64,000 nucleotides of DNA from Sweltsa coloradensis (taxonomy: Eukaryota > Arthropoda > Insecta > Plecoptera > Chloroperlidae), in NCBI GenBank assembly GCA_024449915.1, contig JAMZAV010000029.1:434001-498000 (forward strand). The letters run 5' to 3'. Within the stretch, counting starts at the first letter, position 1, and each line of letters starts with the position of its first letter. Position numbers and translations under genes: made by a program. The notes under the pieces were generated by a model. It saw only the letters and a program-made list of their open reading frames with translations, searched no databases and was not told the DNA's origin. Positions 46,625 to 57,735 of this stretch are shown one piece after another.

Positions 46625-48340
46625 CACGTAATGAATAACTTTAAAAACTGAACGGTTGATTCCGAGTGTTGAATACCGACTCCGTGAATCCCCCCACACA
46701 CTCTGGGGAACCCCCTGGCTTCGAGCATAACCGGTTGTGGTATCGGCACCACCGCCATCAAAATCAGGTTTCCTGCGACGTGCACTCCCAGCGCCACCTA
46801 AATATTTTATTCGGTAATGTAGCGCGCGCATTCTACGGTGCTTATGTGAAGTTGTAAGCCGGTGGCTTGCACTAACTAAGAGTTGTAGCTAGCTTCGACC
46901 GTAAATACTAGGCGAGGGCGGTAGTACCCTAGCCTTGGCATGTAGTAATTACATTCGTATTTCAAGGAACAATTAAATAGAAATTGGACGAATGAAGGCA
47001 GCTGTGATGGTTGGTATAATTTGATGGTGATAAGAAGGGAAATTAAGGGAATTACCTTGGCGCATTGGGCTAAATTTAGGACATTTCCATGAAAACAACA
47101 TTCATGCATTGAAATTGATAAGGTGATAAGGACTATTACAAAATAAACCAACGTCAACGCAATTTTTATGTTTAAAATAATTGAGTTATATTTTGTTACA
47201 ACTGGTTTGGCTCATTAAATTTATTGAATCTAAGAAATAAATCAATTTGTTTGGAAAAACTTAAACCCATCTGACAGACACTCTAACTATAAATCTAATC
47301 GTGTCTTGATTCGCTTTCTAAATTCCCGACGGCTCTCTCAAAAAAATATAACTTATAATATTGTGATCAATAATATATAAATATTTATAACTTGCCATAA
47401 TTATATTTAATTTGTATACATTATTATTGAATTTTCATTGTTTTATATAACATCTTTAAGACTTTAACACAGAGTCATACTTGTATGTACCAGTCATGGT
47501 GAATATAAAGAACTTTACTTATTTATAGTAAATTGAAATTTAAGTTCGGGGCCTACGGAGTCTCGAATTGTTCGCCATGTAAACAATCGAAATGTTAATA
47601 TTTATTATGTATTATTAACATGTTAATACCAATGCTGTACTTTACAATATATGCGTTGAGTAGATACTAAAAAGCTCTCTTGTGAATAATATGTTAAACA
47701 AACTGAATTATAATTTAATGTACCTTAATAAGTATTAAATTGGTTTCAATTATCTGTTAATATACAACGACGTTTATTAAACACAAAAATAAATCAATGA
47801 GACTAACAAACTACATTTGGAATGTACGAAGTTGATAAGTCATAAATTATTTTTAACCCCAAAGATAATTGAAAACCATTAAACCTATCTCAATGTTGAT
47901 TTTACTCTTATACATCGTAAAGTAAAACAGCTCTCACGGCGTCGTTAAAGGTAAACATAAACCACCTCCCATGATTCCGTTCTGTAATCCTAGTTTTTCA
48001 TTAGTTTCAAAATACAAACGAGCTGAAGAGAATATGTACTTTGAAGTTTGAAGTAGGCGATACGTGAAACTTTACCATCATCAAACATTGTAGGGTGTGT
48101 GTCATAAATCTCGGCGGGTGTAAAAGAAACCGTTCGTTATTTACTATGCAATTACGTCCCTGGAGCGCTGTGGACAGAAGCTCGGTTAGAGTTTTAACCA
48201 TGCGAGTGTGTCACATGACAAGTCCAACACCGCTAATTGGGGAAGAATGGCTATTTTTACAGTATGCATGGGAGCGAAATATCCGCTATAATGCGAACTT
48301 TTTTTGTGATTTGCTTGTTTTATTCTAATTCATACTTCAT
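46625..48340. other. Gene-free stretch
   Basis: Less AT-rich at about 46650-46930. Frames on both strands overlap there (46522-46797 minus, 46666-46857 plus) but none shows a domain or splice context. The rest is AT-rich. Confidence 0.4.
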
Positions 48341-48341
48341 C

Positions 48342-48412
48342 CACGTGTATTTATTTATTAAACGTCTATCCTATTCAGTCAAAAAACTGATTTACAAAAA
48401 GAGATGAAGTTA
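48342..48412 (-). mobile_element. 3' tail, family T1
   Basis: The reverse complement has TGACTGAATAGGATAGACGT followed by TTAATAAATAAATA, matching the other T1 tails. Confidence 0.6.
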
Positions 48413-48539
48413 CACAACCGCAAACGAATAATAAAAATAAAATTAGTGTTTTTTTTTTGGATCGCTGCAATATATAAGTTTGCATATCCGTCTACACACA
48501 AACAAAAATATCGAAAAGTTGCATAAGTTGCAAAATATT

Positions 48540-48860
48540 CCTCATTTAGATTTTCACAATAGAAATATTCATCACTTTTGAAATTAAGTAAAAGAAATAA
48601 CTCATAATCAACTTCACTAATCTCTTCAATCACTCGTTCATGCACCCACAATTTATATTTACACTTACACACACAATCATACACTCAAACACACATACAA
48701 CACCACACACATGCATGTAATATTTATATTATAATTAAAGTCATCTTTATCTAACTAATTTTAAATTGTTTTGAATTGTTATGTTATGTTTGGTAAATTG
48801 CATTTGTGGGAAATTTATCCTGCTTTAATTTAGCCACAAATAAACAAATATGCATAATCC
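48540..48860 (+). mobile_element. 3' untranslated end of a LINE, family T2 (copy 2)
   Basis: It aligns along its whole length with 21935-22275 (see words given there) and ends GCCACAAATAAACAAATATG. The two copies differ by small indels, so both are old. Confidence 0.7.
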
Positions 48861-49790
48861 ACTTTGTTCTTGGCTGCATATATGTATGAATATGTATAAT
48901 GTATTTTATTTCTGAGAAGATCAAACCCATTTTCTAGTCGGGGACGTTGGTTTTATATTATTTCGACACCAAACCACCCCCACCCCCTCACCCCAAAGTT
49001 ACGCAAAGTTGTGGTTTGTACTACGAAAAACTTTTCGAACATTCTCATTTAAATTTACCCCGCCCGAACGAGCTAAACGGGTTAGTGTTAACTATTAATA
49101 ACGACGAAACTTTCTCTCGGAAAAAAACAAAACGTATTAAAACTCTATATAAAAAGTGTATCATATGCATACCGTATGTGACCAACATCTTCTGTAGCAC
49201 GCTTTCAACAAAACTTTGTGTCTTAGCTAAGAGTAAGCTCTTGGGTTAAATGGGATCACATTGTAATCTTTTTAGGACTCAAAACCAAATAAGAATTAAG
49301 TTTAAAACGTCGTATTATTTAAAACTTACTATAACATATTTGAATAAATGTTTAACTTATTTATTAAAAACTGAAATAAATACTTTTCTCTTGTCGGAGG
49401 CAAAAATCCACGGATACACACATACATACTGATGCAAATGTATAAGGGCAGCTGTCGCGCACTAAAAACTCCGGTCTCAAGTTGACCATTGTTCGCTTGT
49501 TGGAGGATCGAGTAGGTAGAATCTATAACAATTATTTTATTTAGTTCATTTTTTATTTTTTTATTTTTAAGTTTTTGAACCATGTGGTAAAAACAATATT
49601 TCAATTATTTTATTGGTTTTGAATTTAAAATTGAATACTAACAATTAATATTAGTATGTTTCTTAAATATTACGGTGATTACGTGAAGCTGCAAAGGTTA
49701 GAGTGACTTAAACAATTTACATACCGGTATTGTGTGACTTGTAAAAAAGTCTGATCAGTAGAACTACCTCGGCGATAGTAAAAGAAGTCT
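48861..49790. other. Gene-free stretch
   Basis: A 100-codon plus frame at 48947-49249 begins with proline runs caused by a C-rich stretch and has no recognisable domain. Nothing else was identified. Confidence 0.4.
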
Positions 49791-49799
49791 GACAATAAA

Positions 49800-50060
49800 C
49801 TCTGCAGGTGAATCGTGCCTGACCGGCCGGCCTTTCATCCCCCTCTCCAGTGTGTGTGCCGAGGAATATCCTAACTCACCCCCTCACCCCCCCCCCCTCC
49901 TGCCCGAGGCTATCAAAGTCTTACGCGTGTTGATTTAACCCCGGCGAAGTGGCCAGAGTGAACGCTGACTCACCGCATGTCTGCCCAGGCCAGGCCGGCT
50001 AGCTGACAAGCGGGTAGCAGGACCCCAGGGGTTGCCGCACACCCTGAACTGATCCGGACC
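49800..50060. other. GC-rich island of unknown function
   Basis: The stretch is far richer in G+C than its surroundings (GACCGGCCGGCC, GCCAGGCCGGCTAGC, CCCCAGGGGTTGCCGC) and includes a C run near 49888. No frame was recognised. A regulatory element or unassigned exon is possible. Confidence 0.3.
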
Positions 50061-51600
50061 GAACCACAGACAATGAACCAACACACTTTACTGAATGAAG
50101 CTGAGAAACAACCACTTTAGACACGTTTCAAGAAACAGGGAGACACCTTCTCTCTTGGTTTTAGTTTTATTGGTTTGTTGGGTTGGCGACACTGCTGGGG
50201 ATCAAAGAGTTTTATCGGATTTCAGGTGTCAACTTTACCACACTACTTCAAAGTTGTCTTTATTACATTAGGCAATAAACCAAAAACTATGCTATACAAT
50301 TTTTAAATCTAAGATGGAAGCCATTTTGTTAACACTTAATGAAACAAGCCACAAAATGGACACCTACAGAAACACGATATAGCAGTTTAACATTGCCCTC
50401 ATTTGGATGTTACTTACAAAATGGATACCATCTTTAACTTAACGTGAAATGGTTGTTCTGAGATTTTAGCAATATTTCATAAAATATGCAAAACAATTAA
50501 GATTTTATGTTTCTGAAGCAAATAACAAAAAAAAGTATATTTTGATTGTAGACATACCGAAAACATTTGATCCTGTAATCTCCGATGATCTTTCTTAGAG
50601 ACGATCTTGTCTCACTTCATATGTGTGGTGGATGCTTTCTACTCTCAACCCTAACTAGGCTATGGCTGGGGACGTTAGTTTGATAAGTCAGATTATTTTA
50701 CAATAATTTTTAAGATGGTTTTAACTCGAAGCGTTAGGAAAGTTGTCACAGTCAAATTCAAATAGCTACAGCGTTACGAAAAGTTCTTGCCAACATCGGA
50801 ATATTAGTGAAATTATAGAACAAAGAAGACCTCAACTCATCAAAAAGTATTAAAACATAGGCAGATAAAAGCAACGAAGAAGTTTAGAAGATGGGATGGT
50901 GTGAAAGCTCGTTTCGTACGGGGGGGGGGGGGGGGAAGGGAGGCAATCTTTTGAAGGCATGATGAACTAAGGAAGTCCTTTGTGAACTTCCATCCTTCCA
51001 TTATCTTGGGAGTAAAAACGTAACACCTCCTAAGAACCTACATTAAGCACTTTATTACAATTACATTTTATTTAAATAAGTACTAATAATAATAAAATAC
51101 TAATAAATTGTAATCAATATAAGTTAGCACAGAAATATGCAACAACATCGATGTAAGTTACAGAAGTTTGAACTTGAAAAATTACTGAGATCCCTCGCAT
51201 ACAAAAAACTTGTAAAATTCAGCAAATAATTTGCAACTTTTAATTGAAATGTAATAGTTCATGCAAATTCTATTTTTCCAAGCTTTTCAAGGATGTAGTA
51301 AGGGGGCAGTGAACGGGTACATGAGATTGGCCCTTCTTTAGATCTCATTACTTTCGAGTGTGTAAGGTTTGTCTGTATTTTTACAAGTTTTATGTATGCG
51401 TTGGTATGATATTCACGTTGAATTCTTTAAGGGTGCGCATTTTCAATTTTCATACAAGAAGCTTTACTCTATAATTGTTTATACTACACCCTATGGAACG
51501 AACGTTATTATAGACGAAGTGTAATAAGAGAACAACAACCCCTTTATATTTTGTAACGTTGTGTTTCTTATTCGTTATTACGTTTTTAAAGAAACTAACT
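50061..51600. other. Gene-free stretch; 16-G tract
   Basis: AT-rich except for a run of 16 G at 50920-50935. TGGCGACACTGCTGGGGATC near 50184 resembles a retroelement primer-binding site, but no long terminal repeat was found around it. Confidence 0.4.
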
Positions 51601-51720
51601 ACACAATTCCTGCACTTGACGTCTCAGCGAAACAAATTGCTTTTCCATTATCTTTGTAGTTTCCAGATAAGCGTGTACTTCCTCTGATCGTGTCTGGCTC
51701 TCAGCTCGGTAAGGTTTTGA
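51595..51720 (-). other. Open frame with coiled-coil-like end, possible exon
   Basis: A minus-strand frame ends EEVHAYLETTKIMEKQFVSL and RRQVQELCS before a stop at about 51595. The heptad-like spacing of L, V and M and the charged residues suggest a short coiled coil. The codons are less AT-biased than the background. It lies immediately downstream, on this strand, of the CpG-rich ETS-motif promoter candidate at 51.73 kb, so it could belong to a first exon. The ATG upstream (51777) would lie inside the putative promoter; an internal ATG is at about 51640. No family was recognised. Confidence 0.28.
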
Positions 51721-51870
51721 GTGAAGACTTCCGGCGTGACAACCGGAAGTGGGTAGAGTCCCAGGAAAGGCGCGCACTTTTGAATCCGCGTTCTGTTGCG
51801 TGGGGGAACCCCCGGCTTTGTTTGCTTTGTTGTCCGCTAGAGTGCGCTTCGAGCTTCCTGTTTACCGCGA
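51685..51870. promoter_or_regulatory. CpG-rich promoter candidate with paired ETS sites
   Basis: ACTTCCGGCG (from 51727) and ACCGGAAGTG (51742-51751) form an inverted pair of strong ETS/GABP-type sites within a CpG-rich patch (GGCGCGCAC, CCGCGTTC, GTTGCGTGGG). This layout is common at housekeeping, often bidirectional, promoters in animals. On the plus strand AGCTCG|GTAAGG near 51707 looks like a splice donor; on the minus strand an open frame follows. Confidence 0.4.
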
Positions 51871-51954
51871 TAAGTTTACTTCAAACTTTCCAGGTCGTGT
51901 TTGCATTTAACACGCACATATTGTACATAATTCTTAGGGATCAATCGTAACATT

Positions 51955-52625
51955 TAGATGTTATTAAGTTCTGTACGCTTTACGTATGGGTACAATACAC
52001 TTAACAAATATAATAATATTAAAAGTTTATTAATACCTGCATCCAGGTATTATCAATTCGGAACGTAGGAAATATAAGACTGTCACAGTATGCAATACGT
52101 GATAATTTTAATAAGAACTATAAGATACAATTAAAAGTCAAAACCATCAAATCAATACAATGCCTACATTAATGTATTTTTTAGTAACAACATTATCAGT
52201 TTGTTTCCTTAATTACATTAATTGGAAGTTGATAAGGCTGTTTTAATCCTTTTGCAAAATTATATCTTCATTTTTATGATTTTGCTATTTTTACATTATT
52301 ATGTGTGATTGTATATATTTTTCTATAGTTAGTTATTTTATATTTTAAATATTCATGCAGCAAGTTGTTGACGCACACATAATAAATATAAAACTTACAG
52401 GAACAAAAAACGGAAATATGAGTTGTATGGAAGGAAGGAGAAATTATAAATTTTATATGGAAGTAATGCTCTAGAAGATTTGAAAGAGCTTGCTAAATTG
52501 GCATCCAATTACTGCCAATGAAAAAGCCAAGAAGAAGTAGTAAGAGGATTTAAGCGTAAGCCAGAAAGGTCTCTAGCTACAAGACAGAGTTTTGAAGTTG
52601 TCAAGTAAAGTATAAGTATGATGGC
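51955..52625. other. Gene-free AT-rich stretch
   Basis: Nothing was identified. Confidence 0.5.
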
Positions 52626-52632
52626 ATTATGA

Positions 52633-53413
52633 CTAGAAAAACGCTAAAGTCCCGCCGCGTTGATGGAAGAGCGTTTTTTTTTGTAAGTTTTTTTTTGCGT
52701 TTTGTGCGTGTGTTTGCACTTTTCCTTTGCAAGTGCTTTTTGAATGCATTGTGGAGGTGATTGTTGTCAAGTTTCAATTGTTATTTGTTAATTGGTATTA
52801 TAAACTTAAAAAACTCATATTAAAACCTTTATTTCTGTAGATTCTGACTAATTTTTTCAACTTTTTCTTTCAAAAGGTACTACATCACCATAACCTTAAT
52901 GTCCATGTGAAATCTGAACGTTGTAGCCCTACCTGTTTGGTCAGAATCGGCCCAAATGTGACGAAAATATCGCACTAAAAATTGAAAAACTAATATTAAA
53001 ACCTTTATTTCTATAGATTCTAGCTAACTTTTTCAACTTTTTCTTTCAAAAGGTACTACATCACCATAATCTTAATGTCCATGTGAAATATGAACGTTCT
53101 AGCCCCACCCGTTTGGTCAGAATCGGCCCAAATGTCACGAAAATATCGCACTAAAAATCGAAAAAAAATCGTAAAAGTACGATATTCATGAGAAATTTTT
53201 CTTCGATTGTACCCAAAAACAATACACCTCTAAGTTCAGAGAAAACGAAGGTCCGGTCAAATTTTCATCAAGATCGCATATGCCGTTTGCCCGGAATCGA
53301 GCGAACGAACAGACGGAAAAAAAAGAAAAAAAAAAACACCCGAGATAAATTTTTGGGGGGTTAGTGAAATTGAAGTCTTCGCTTCGCTCGCTACGCATGC
53401 TACGCTCATCCAA
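52633..53413 (-). mobile_element. Helentron-associated element, full length (copy H4)
   Basis: On the minus strand it begins TTGGATGAGCGTAGCATGCG, continues through GAAGCGAAGACTTCAATTTC, the CCGTCTGTTCGTTCGCTCG segment and two tandem units of about 175 bp, and ends CGGCGGGACTTTAGCGTTTT then TCTAG. It is the cleanest copy for defining both termini. AATATTAAAACCTTTATTTC marks the unit starts at about 52819 and 52994 on the plus strand. A minus frame at 53186-53440 is incidental. Confidence 0.8.
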
Positions 53414-56400
53414 AAAGTAATGAAACAACTTGGATTTCATCCATATTTTATTAACATAAACCTACTCTAACAATGTAATTATATAAACAATCTGTTTTAC
53501 AAATATACAGTATTACCAACATACAATAACTATGAATTACCAGTAATGTTGTTGTAGTTGACAAACACTACATCATGTCAAAAAGATGGCAGTGCGATTC
53601 ATTTACGATAAACGTAAAAAATTGTCGAGAAATCCAAAGTTGATTTACACAATGTGATCTTACATCTTGGAGTAAGATTAACAAAATAGGAAGCTATAAG
53701 CTATAATTTAAAAAGCTATAATACATATCTAAAGGGCTTAAAGGATGGACTATGACAAATTATTCAATTATCGATATTACACAAACATTTCGATATCGAA
53801 TTATCCACATTTTATTATTCTATAGCAAAAATATCTACTTTCCCCAAATTTTTTAAATTAAAAAAAATGTGTCAAATAAGTTAGCGTACTATTAGTTACG
53901 TGTTGCTATAAAAGTGTGGATAAGGTATCGCTAAAGAGCAAAACGAGTTTTACGTTCTCACCCATACTATACCTTCACCATTAAAAAGAAAATTTGAAGA
54001 AATATCACTATTTTTCGTGGGTATTGCAGTAAATAGGGCTTTCACATTTTCATTCTCAAAAATGTACATACTCGTTTTCGGTTTTGAAAATAATTGGATT
54101 ATGGTTTAAAATTTGGATATTTCGATATGGAATTTGAAGATCGATTTTGAAATAATGTCCACATATCAATATCGAATCGAACTCTCGATATATTCTTACA
54201 ATTAAAGATATAAAACCATTTGTAAAAAGTAAAACCTGTTCATTAGCATCTTCACCCCCCCCCCCCCCCCCCAAACAATGAACCCTAGACAGTTTGCAAT
54301 GACCGCAGAATTAACTCACCCACCCAAGCAAAGGGTGCATTGCCCAATAGACACCTAATACCTAATCCGCATCGTCCTTCAGACTGGCGTAAAACTCTCC
54401 GACTTTATTACTATTCTAGCTGGGAAAGAAGATAACGTGGCGTTCGTTCGACCCTTCTTCTTTCATCATCATTCGGTTGGCCGGTTAAACCCGAGTCCAA
54501 TCGAAACTAGCCGAGCCCGGTGTGTGTTACAATACCCCCACCCAACTCTTTGTCACTTCTAACACTTTTTCAGAAATAGAATGCAATTTCACGGATTTAA
54601 TAAATTCGGTGCGAATTTTGGATGACATTCTGATAAATGGTCTCGTCGAGCAAAGTCAGCTGACATTTCTCCCTCGCCTTCTGGTTGATCGCAGAGAAAG
54701 ATCAAGCTTGACGTTTATCATCGCGTTGTGTTTTTTTCCAACGACATGTGCTTACTTTTATGATACATCCACGTGTTTTTTTTCATTTGCTGCTTTTGAA
54801 ATTGTAAAATAATAGAAGAGAATTTGGAAAAGTTATACCTGTCGATCGTTCTTTTCATTATAAATTAATGCCAACGAAAGTCAACACAAAGTCGCAGAAC
54901 ACTAGTTAACAAAGAACTAGATTGCGTTTACTTTGACCAAGGTTTTACACGCTGTCGCTATCTTTGTAGGCTCTTTTTAATTTCAAAAGAACTTCTGATA
55001 TAAACAGGAACTGAAATTGAATTATGATGTTCGATCACCAAGTATTAATAGTAAATTTTTATTGAGAAATTTAGCTCTTAGAATTTACAATCATCCAAAT
55101 ACAATAAAAATAAAAACAGGGAACAAAAATTAAAATTATACATTGTGTGACATGCATGCAATGTCAGTCATACTCAGTTCAATTACAGTATCAAATGCAG
55201 TAACCTACGATTCAAATTCTTGATTAAAAAATTAAACACATAATTTTACATTAAAATTTTATAACATCCAATTTAAATAAAAATAAACAGCGCTATTAAA
55301 CTATCTAACTAATCTGGGTGGACGTTTTGTTTTAAAAAATAAAAATATATATATTATTGAACTTGAGTTGATTAAAATAATGTTTTGCTTTTTAATGTGG
55401 TAGTTTTAAAAGTGCTTTCTGAATAGAATGGACACGAAATTAATTCTAAGAATATAGCATTTTCATTATTATTAATAATAATTCGTTAGCGGAATGTGTT
55501 TTGTGAATAAATTTCTGATCAAAGGGAGAATGTAACGATTATAATTTTGAGTTGATTACTTTCGCACAGTGAACGCTCTTTGAAGCGTATTTTCACACGT
55601 AATTGATTTTCAGCCTTAACTAATCACTCTTTGTTTGAGCATACAGTTATTGTAGAATGTCTTAATTTTTGTTTCATTAAATTTCGTTCCGAGACAAAAG
55701 AAAAGACGCAGTTCCGGATTTCGACTTAGGGCGAAGAAAATCAGTCTTGGCCAACAAAGAAAGATGAAAAAGTGGCCAGAGTTAAGAGCTTAGCCCTTAA
55801 AACCTTGCAGTGACTCTACCCTGACACAAACTAAACTTTATTTCATAGGACCTCACATAATTGAAATATATTTTCTTCTTCAGAGAAAGGTTTCGTGTAG
55901 GCTAGGAGTGTTCTTAACTAGACAACTGGCTTGAAGAGAAATGTACACGATGAGGGACATTGCTTTAAATCACGTAGCCAGCCAACGTTGGTGTTGTAAA
56001 TCATAATCTTACGGGATGATTCAGTTTTATGAATACAGACTACCGCCGTTAACTGGGTTAGTTACACAAAAGTAAAAGGGTAAAAAAAAAAAGATATATG
56101 GTTTCGTGAAAACCTTAATACAAAACAGATTGACGAAAACATTAATGTTATAGAATTTTTTATCTCGCTCATTACATGCACTTTGATCATACAGTAAAAA
56201 CAATAATAATGGGTTATGGTAAGAGGAGTTCATATTTGTAAATACCTTCATTAATAAAAACAGTTAAGAACATAAAATTGTTCAATTATTTAATTAATAT
56301 TAACAACGTTTTAGTAAATAGCAAATTTTGTCTTCAGGTTAAGAAAATAAAATTTTGATTTTCAAAAACATTGCAGAAGAAACAATATGATAATATATTA

Positions 56401-56845
56401 CCAAACCATGAACTCGAGTTTAACTGCACTTATTCATTGATTTGTGAATTTACCTTCATATAATAATAAATAATAATATTAGAATTAATGCACTGGCTAA
56501 ATTTCAGTTGAAAAGTGTAGTAAAACCGAACCTAAATATTTATATTTTTCTTAACGTGAAGGCACGGGGAGCTTATTATTCCTGAAACATTGTTTTGTTC
56601 TTAAAGAAAGAGATTTATCTACTTACCTCTGTTTCTAAATTTACATTATTCTGGTCTTGTCAAAATACATCTTCACAGTTTGCATAAAATTCCCAATAGA
56701 AGTTTTACAAGAAAAACGTTATTACATAATGATGAAAGTCCACATTCTACGATCCTTTTGAGCAGATATGTGCGTAATTTAATGGCTGTTTTCATTAATA
56801 GTTATTCACAAAATTAATCATAAAATAGTATTTACACACACTTAG
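53414..56845. other. Gene-free stretch
   Basis: Mostly AT-rich. An 18-C tract lies at 54255-54272. A less AT-rich part at about 54290-54730 contains a 96-codon plus frame (54522-54812) that I cannot recognise. No splice-supported exon or repeat copy was found. Confidence 0.4.
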
Positions 56846-56849
56846 AATG

Positions 56850-57131
56850 AAGTTGTTTGAAATTCAAACATATTTTGAGAAAAGTGTTTGCACACCTTTA
56901 TAAAACACTTTTACCTGTTTGAATAATTCAAACAGAGAAATATGTTTGAAAATCGTAAGGTGTTTGAAATTAAGACACCTAAAGGTGTTTGAAAGTCAAA
57001 CATAAAATGGTGTTTGATTCTAATATGTTTGAAATTTCAAACACTAAAAAGTGTTTGATTTTCATGGTGTTTGAATAATTCAAACACTAAAAGGTGTGTG
57101 AATATTCAAACACTTCAAGGTGTTTGAAATT
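56850..57131. repeat. Array of TGTTTGAA / TTCAAACA motifs (left array)
   Basis: The word (G)TGTTTGAA and its complement TTCAAACA(C) occur together more than a dozen times in 280 bp, in both orientations. They form small palindromes such as GTGTTTGAATAATTCAAAC at about 57067. Spacing is irregular, so this is not a simple tandem repeat. A sister array lies at 62790-63080. Confidence 0.8.
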
Positions 57132-57525
57132 ATGGGCAAAATTTAGTTAGGCCTACACAAAAGAAAACATTTGTTATAGGCCCTACTTATCCGTGCAACT
57201 GACCTGAAATAAAAAATAGGATATGGGACAAAGCAACTTTATAGTCAATTAAATTTTGGGACCATATGCAATTTTAAAAATAACAAATAGACCCCATACT
57301 CTCCTTTGCAAAAAAACGAACTAAATATTGTCAAACCGCAGACATGGATACAATTCAGGGCTTAAAACCTACCTACTCAGCAAATAAAAGTTGATTCCAA
57401 GGCTTACGCGCTTACTTGAGAATTTTGAATTACAGATGTAGGCCTATTGTGCTTTATTTGACTATAAAGTGTACCTTAGCAGGTGACTGGCAAACATGTT
57501 GAACTCATTTGAACAATAATAACCC

Positions 57526-57531
57526 TTTATT
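57526..57531 (-). terminator. AATAAA poly(A) signal
   Basis: TTTATT on the plus strand gives AATAAA on the minus strand, 21-29 bases beyond the possible stops of the candidate exon at 57552-57647. Confidence 0.4.
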
Positions 57532-57551
57532 TTGATATGACATGAAACATT

Positions 57552-57647
57552 TTAGGCATTTAAAAATATTGCACAAGTACAGTCACTGGATTGAAGACGA
57601 ACTCCTTGCAGGTACGCCCACTGATGGCACCAATCCGGGGGAATAAT
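57552..57647 (-). CDS. Candidate terminal exon (product unknown)
   Basis: On the minus strand TTAGGTTGTTTTTGTTTTCAG, ending at 57648, is a textbook acceptor. The following bases are open in more than one frame. One gives RIGAISGRTCKEFVFNPVTV and a stop at 57562-57560, with balanced codons (GGT GCC ATC AGT GGG CGT ACC TGC AAG GAG TTC). Another gives IIPPDWCHQWAYLQGVRLQS and a stop at 57554-57552. AATAAA follows at 57531-57526. On the other side of a short putative intron, ATG|GTAAGC at about 57735 is a possible donor. The sequence is less AT-rich than its surroundings. No family was recognised, and a non-coding RNA exon is also possible. Confidence 0.4.
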   Translation of the reverse strand: MIPPDWCHQWAYLQGVRLQSSDCTCAIFLNA

Positions 57648-57735
57648 CTGAAAACAAAAACAACCTAAATTCAGAATATTATATAGGCATGTCTGCATAT
57701 TAAGACCTACCGGTACTTTATGTAGGCCTAAGCTT

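Noticed and set aside
50160..50230. TGGCGACACTGCTGGGGATC, reminiscent of a retroelement primer-binding site
   Set aside because: No flanking long terminal repeat, polypurine tract or gag/pol-like sequence was found nearby.
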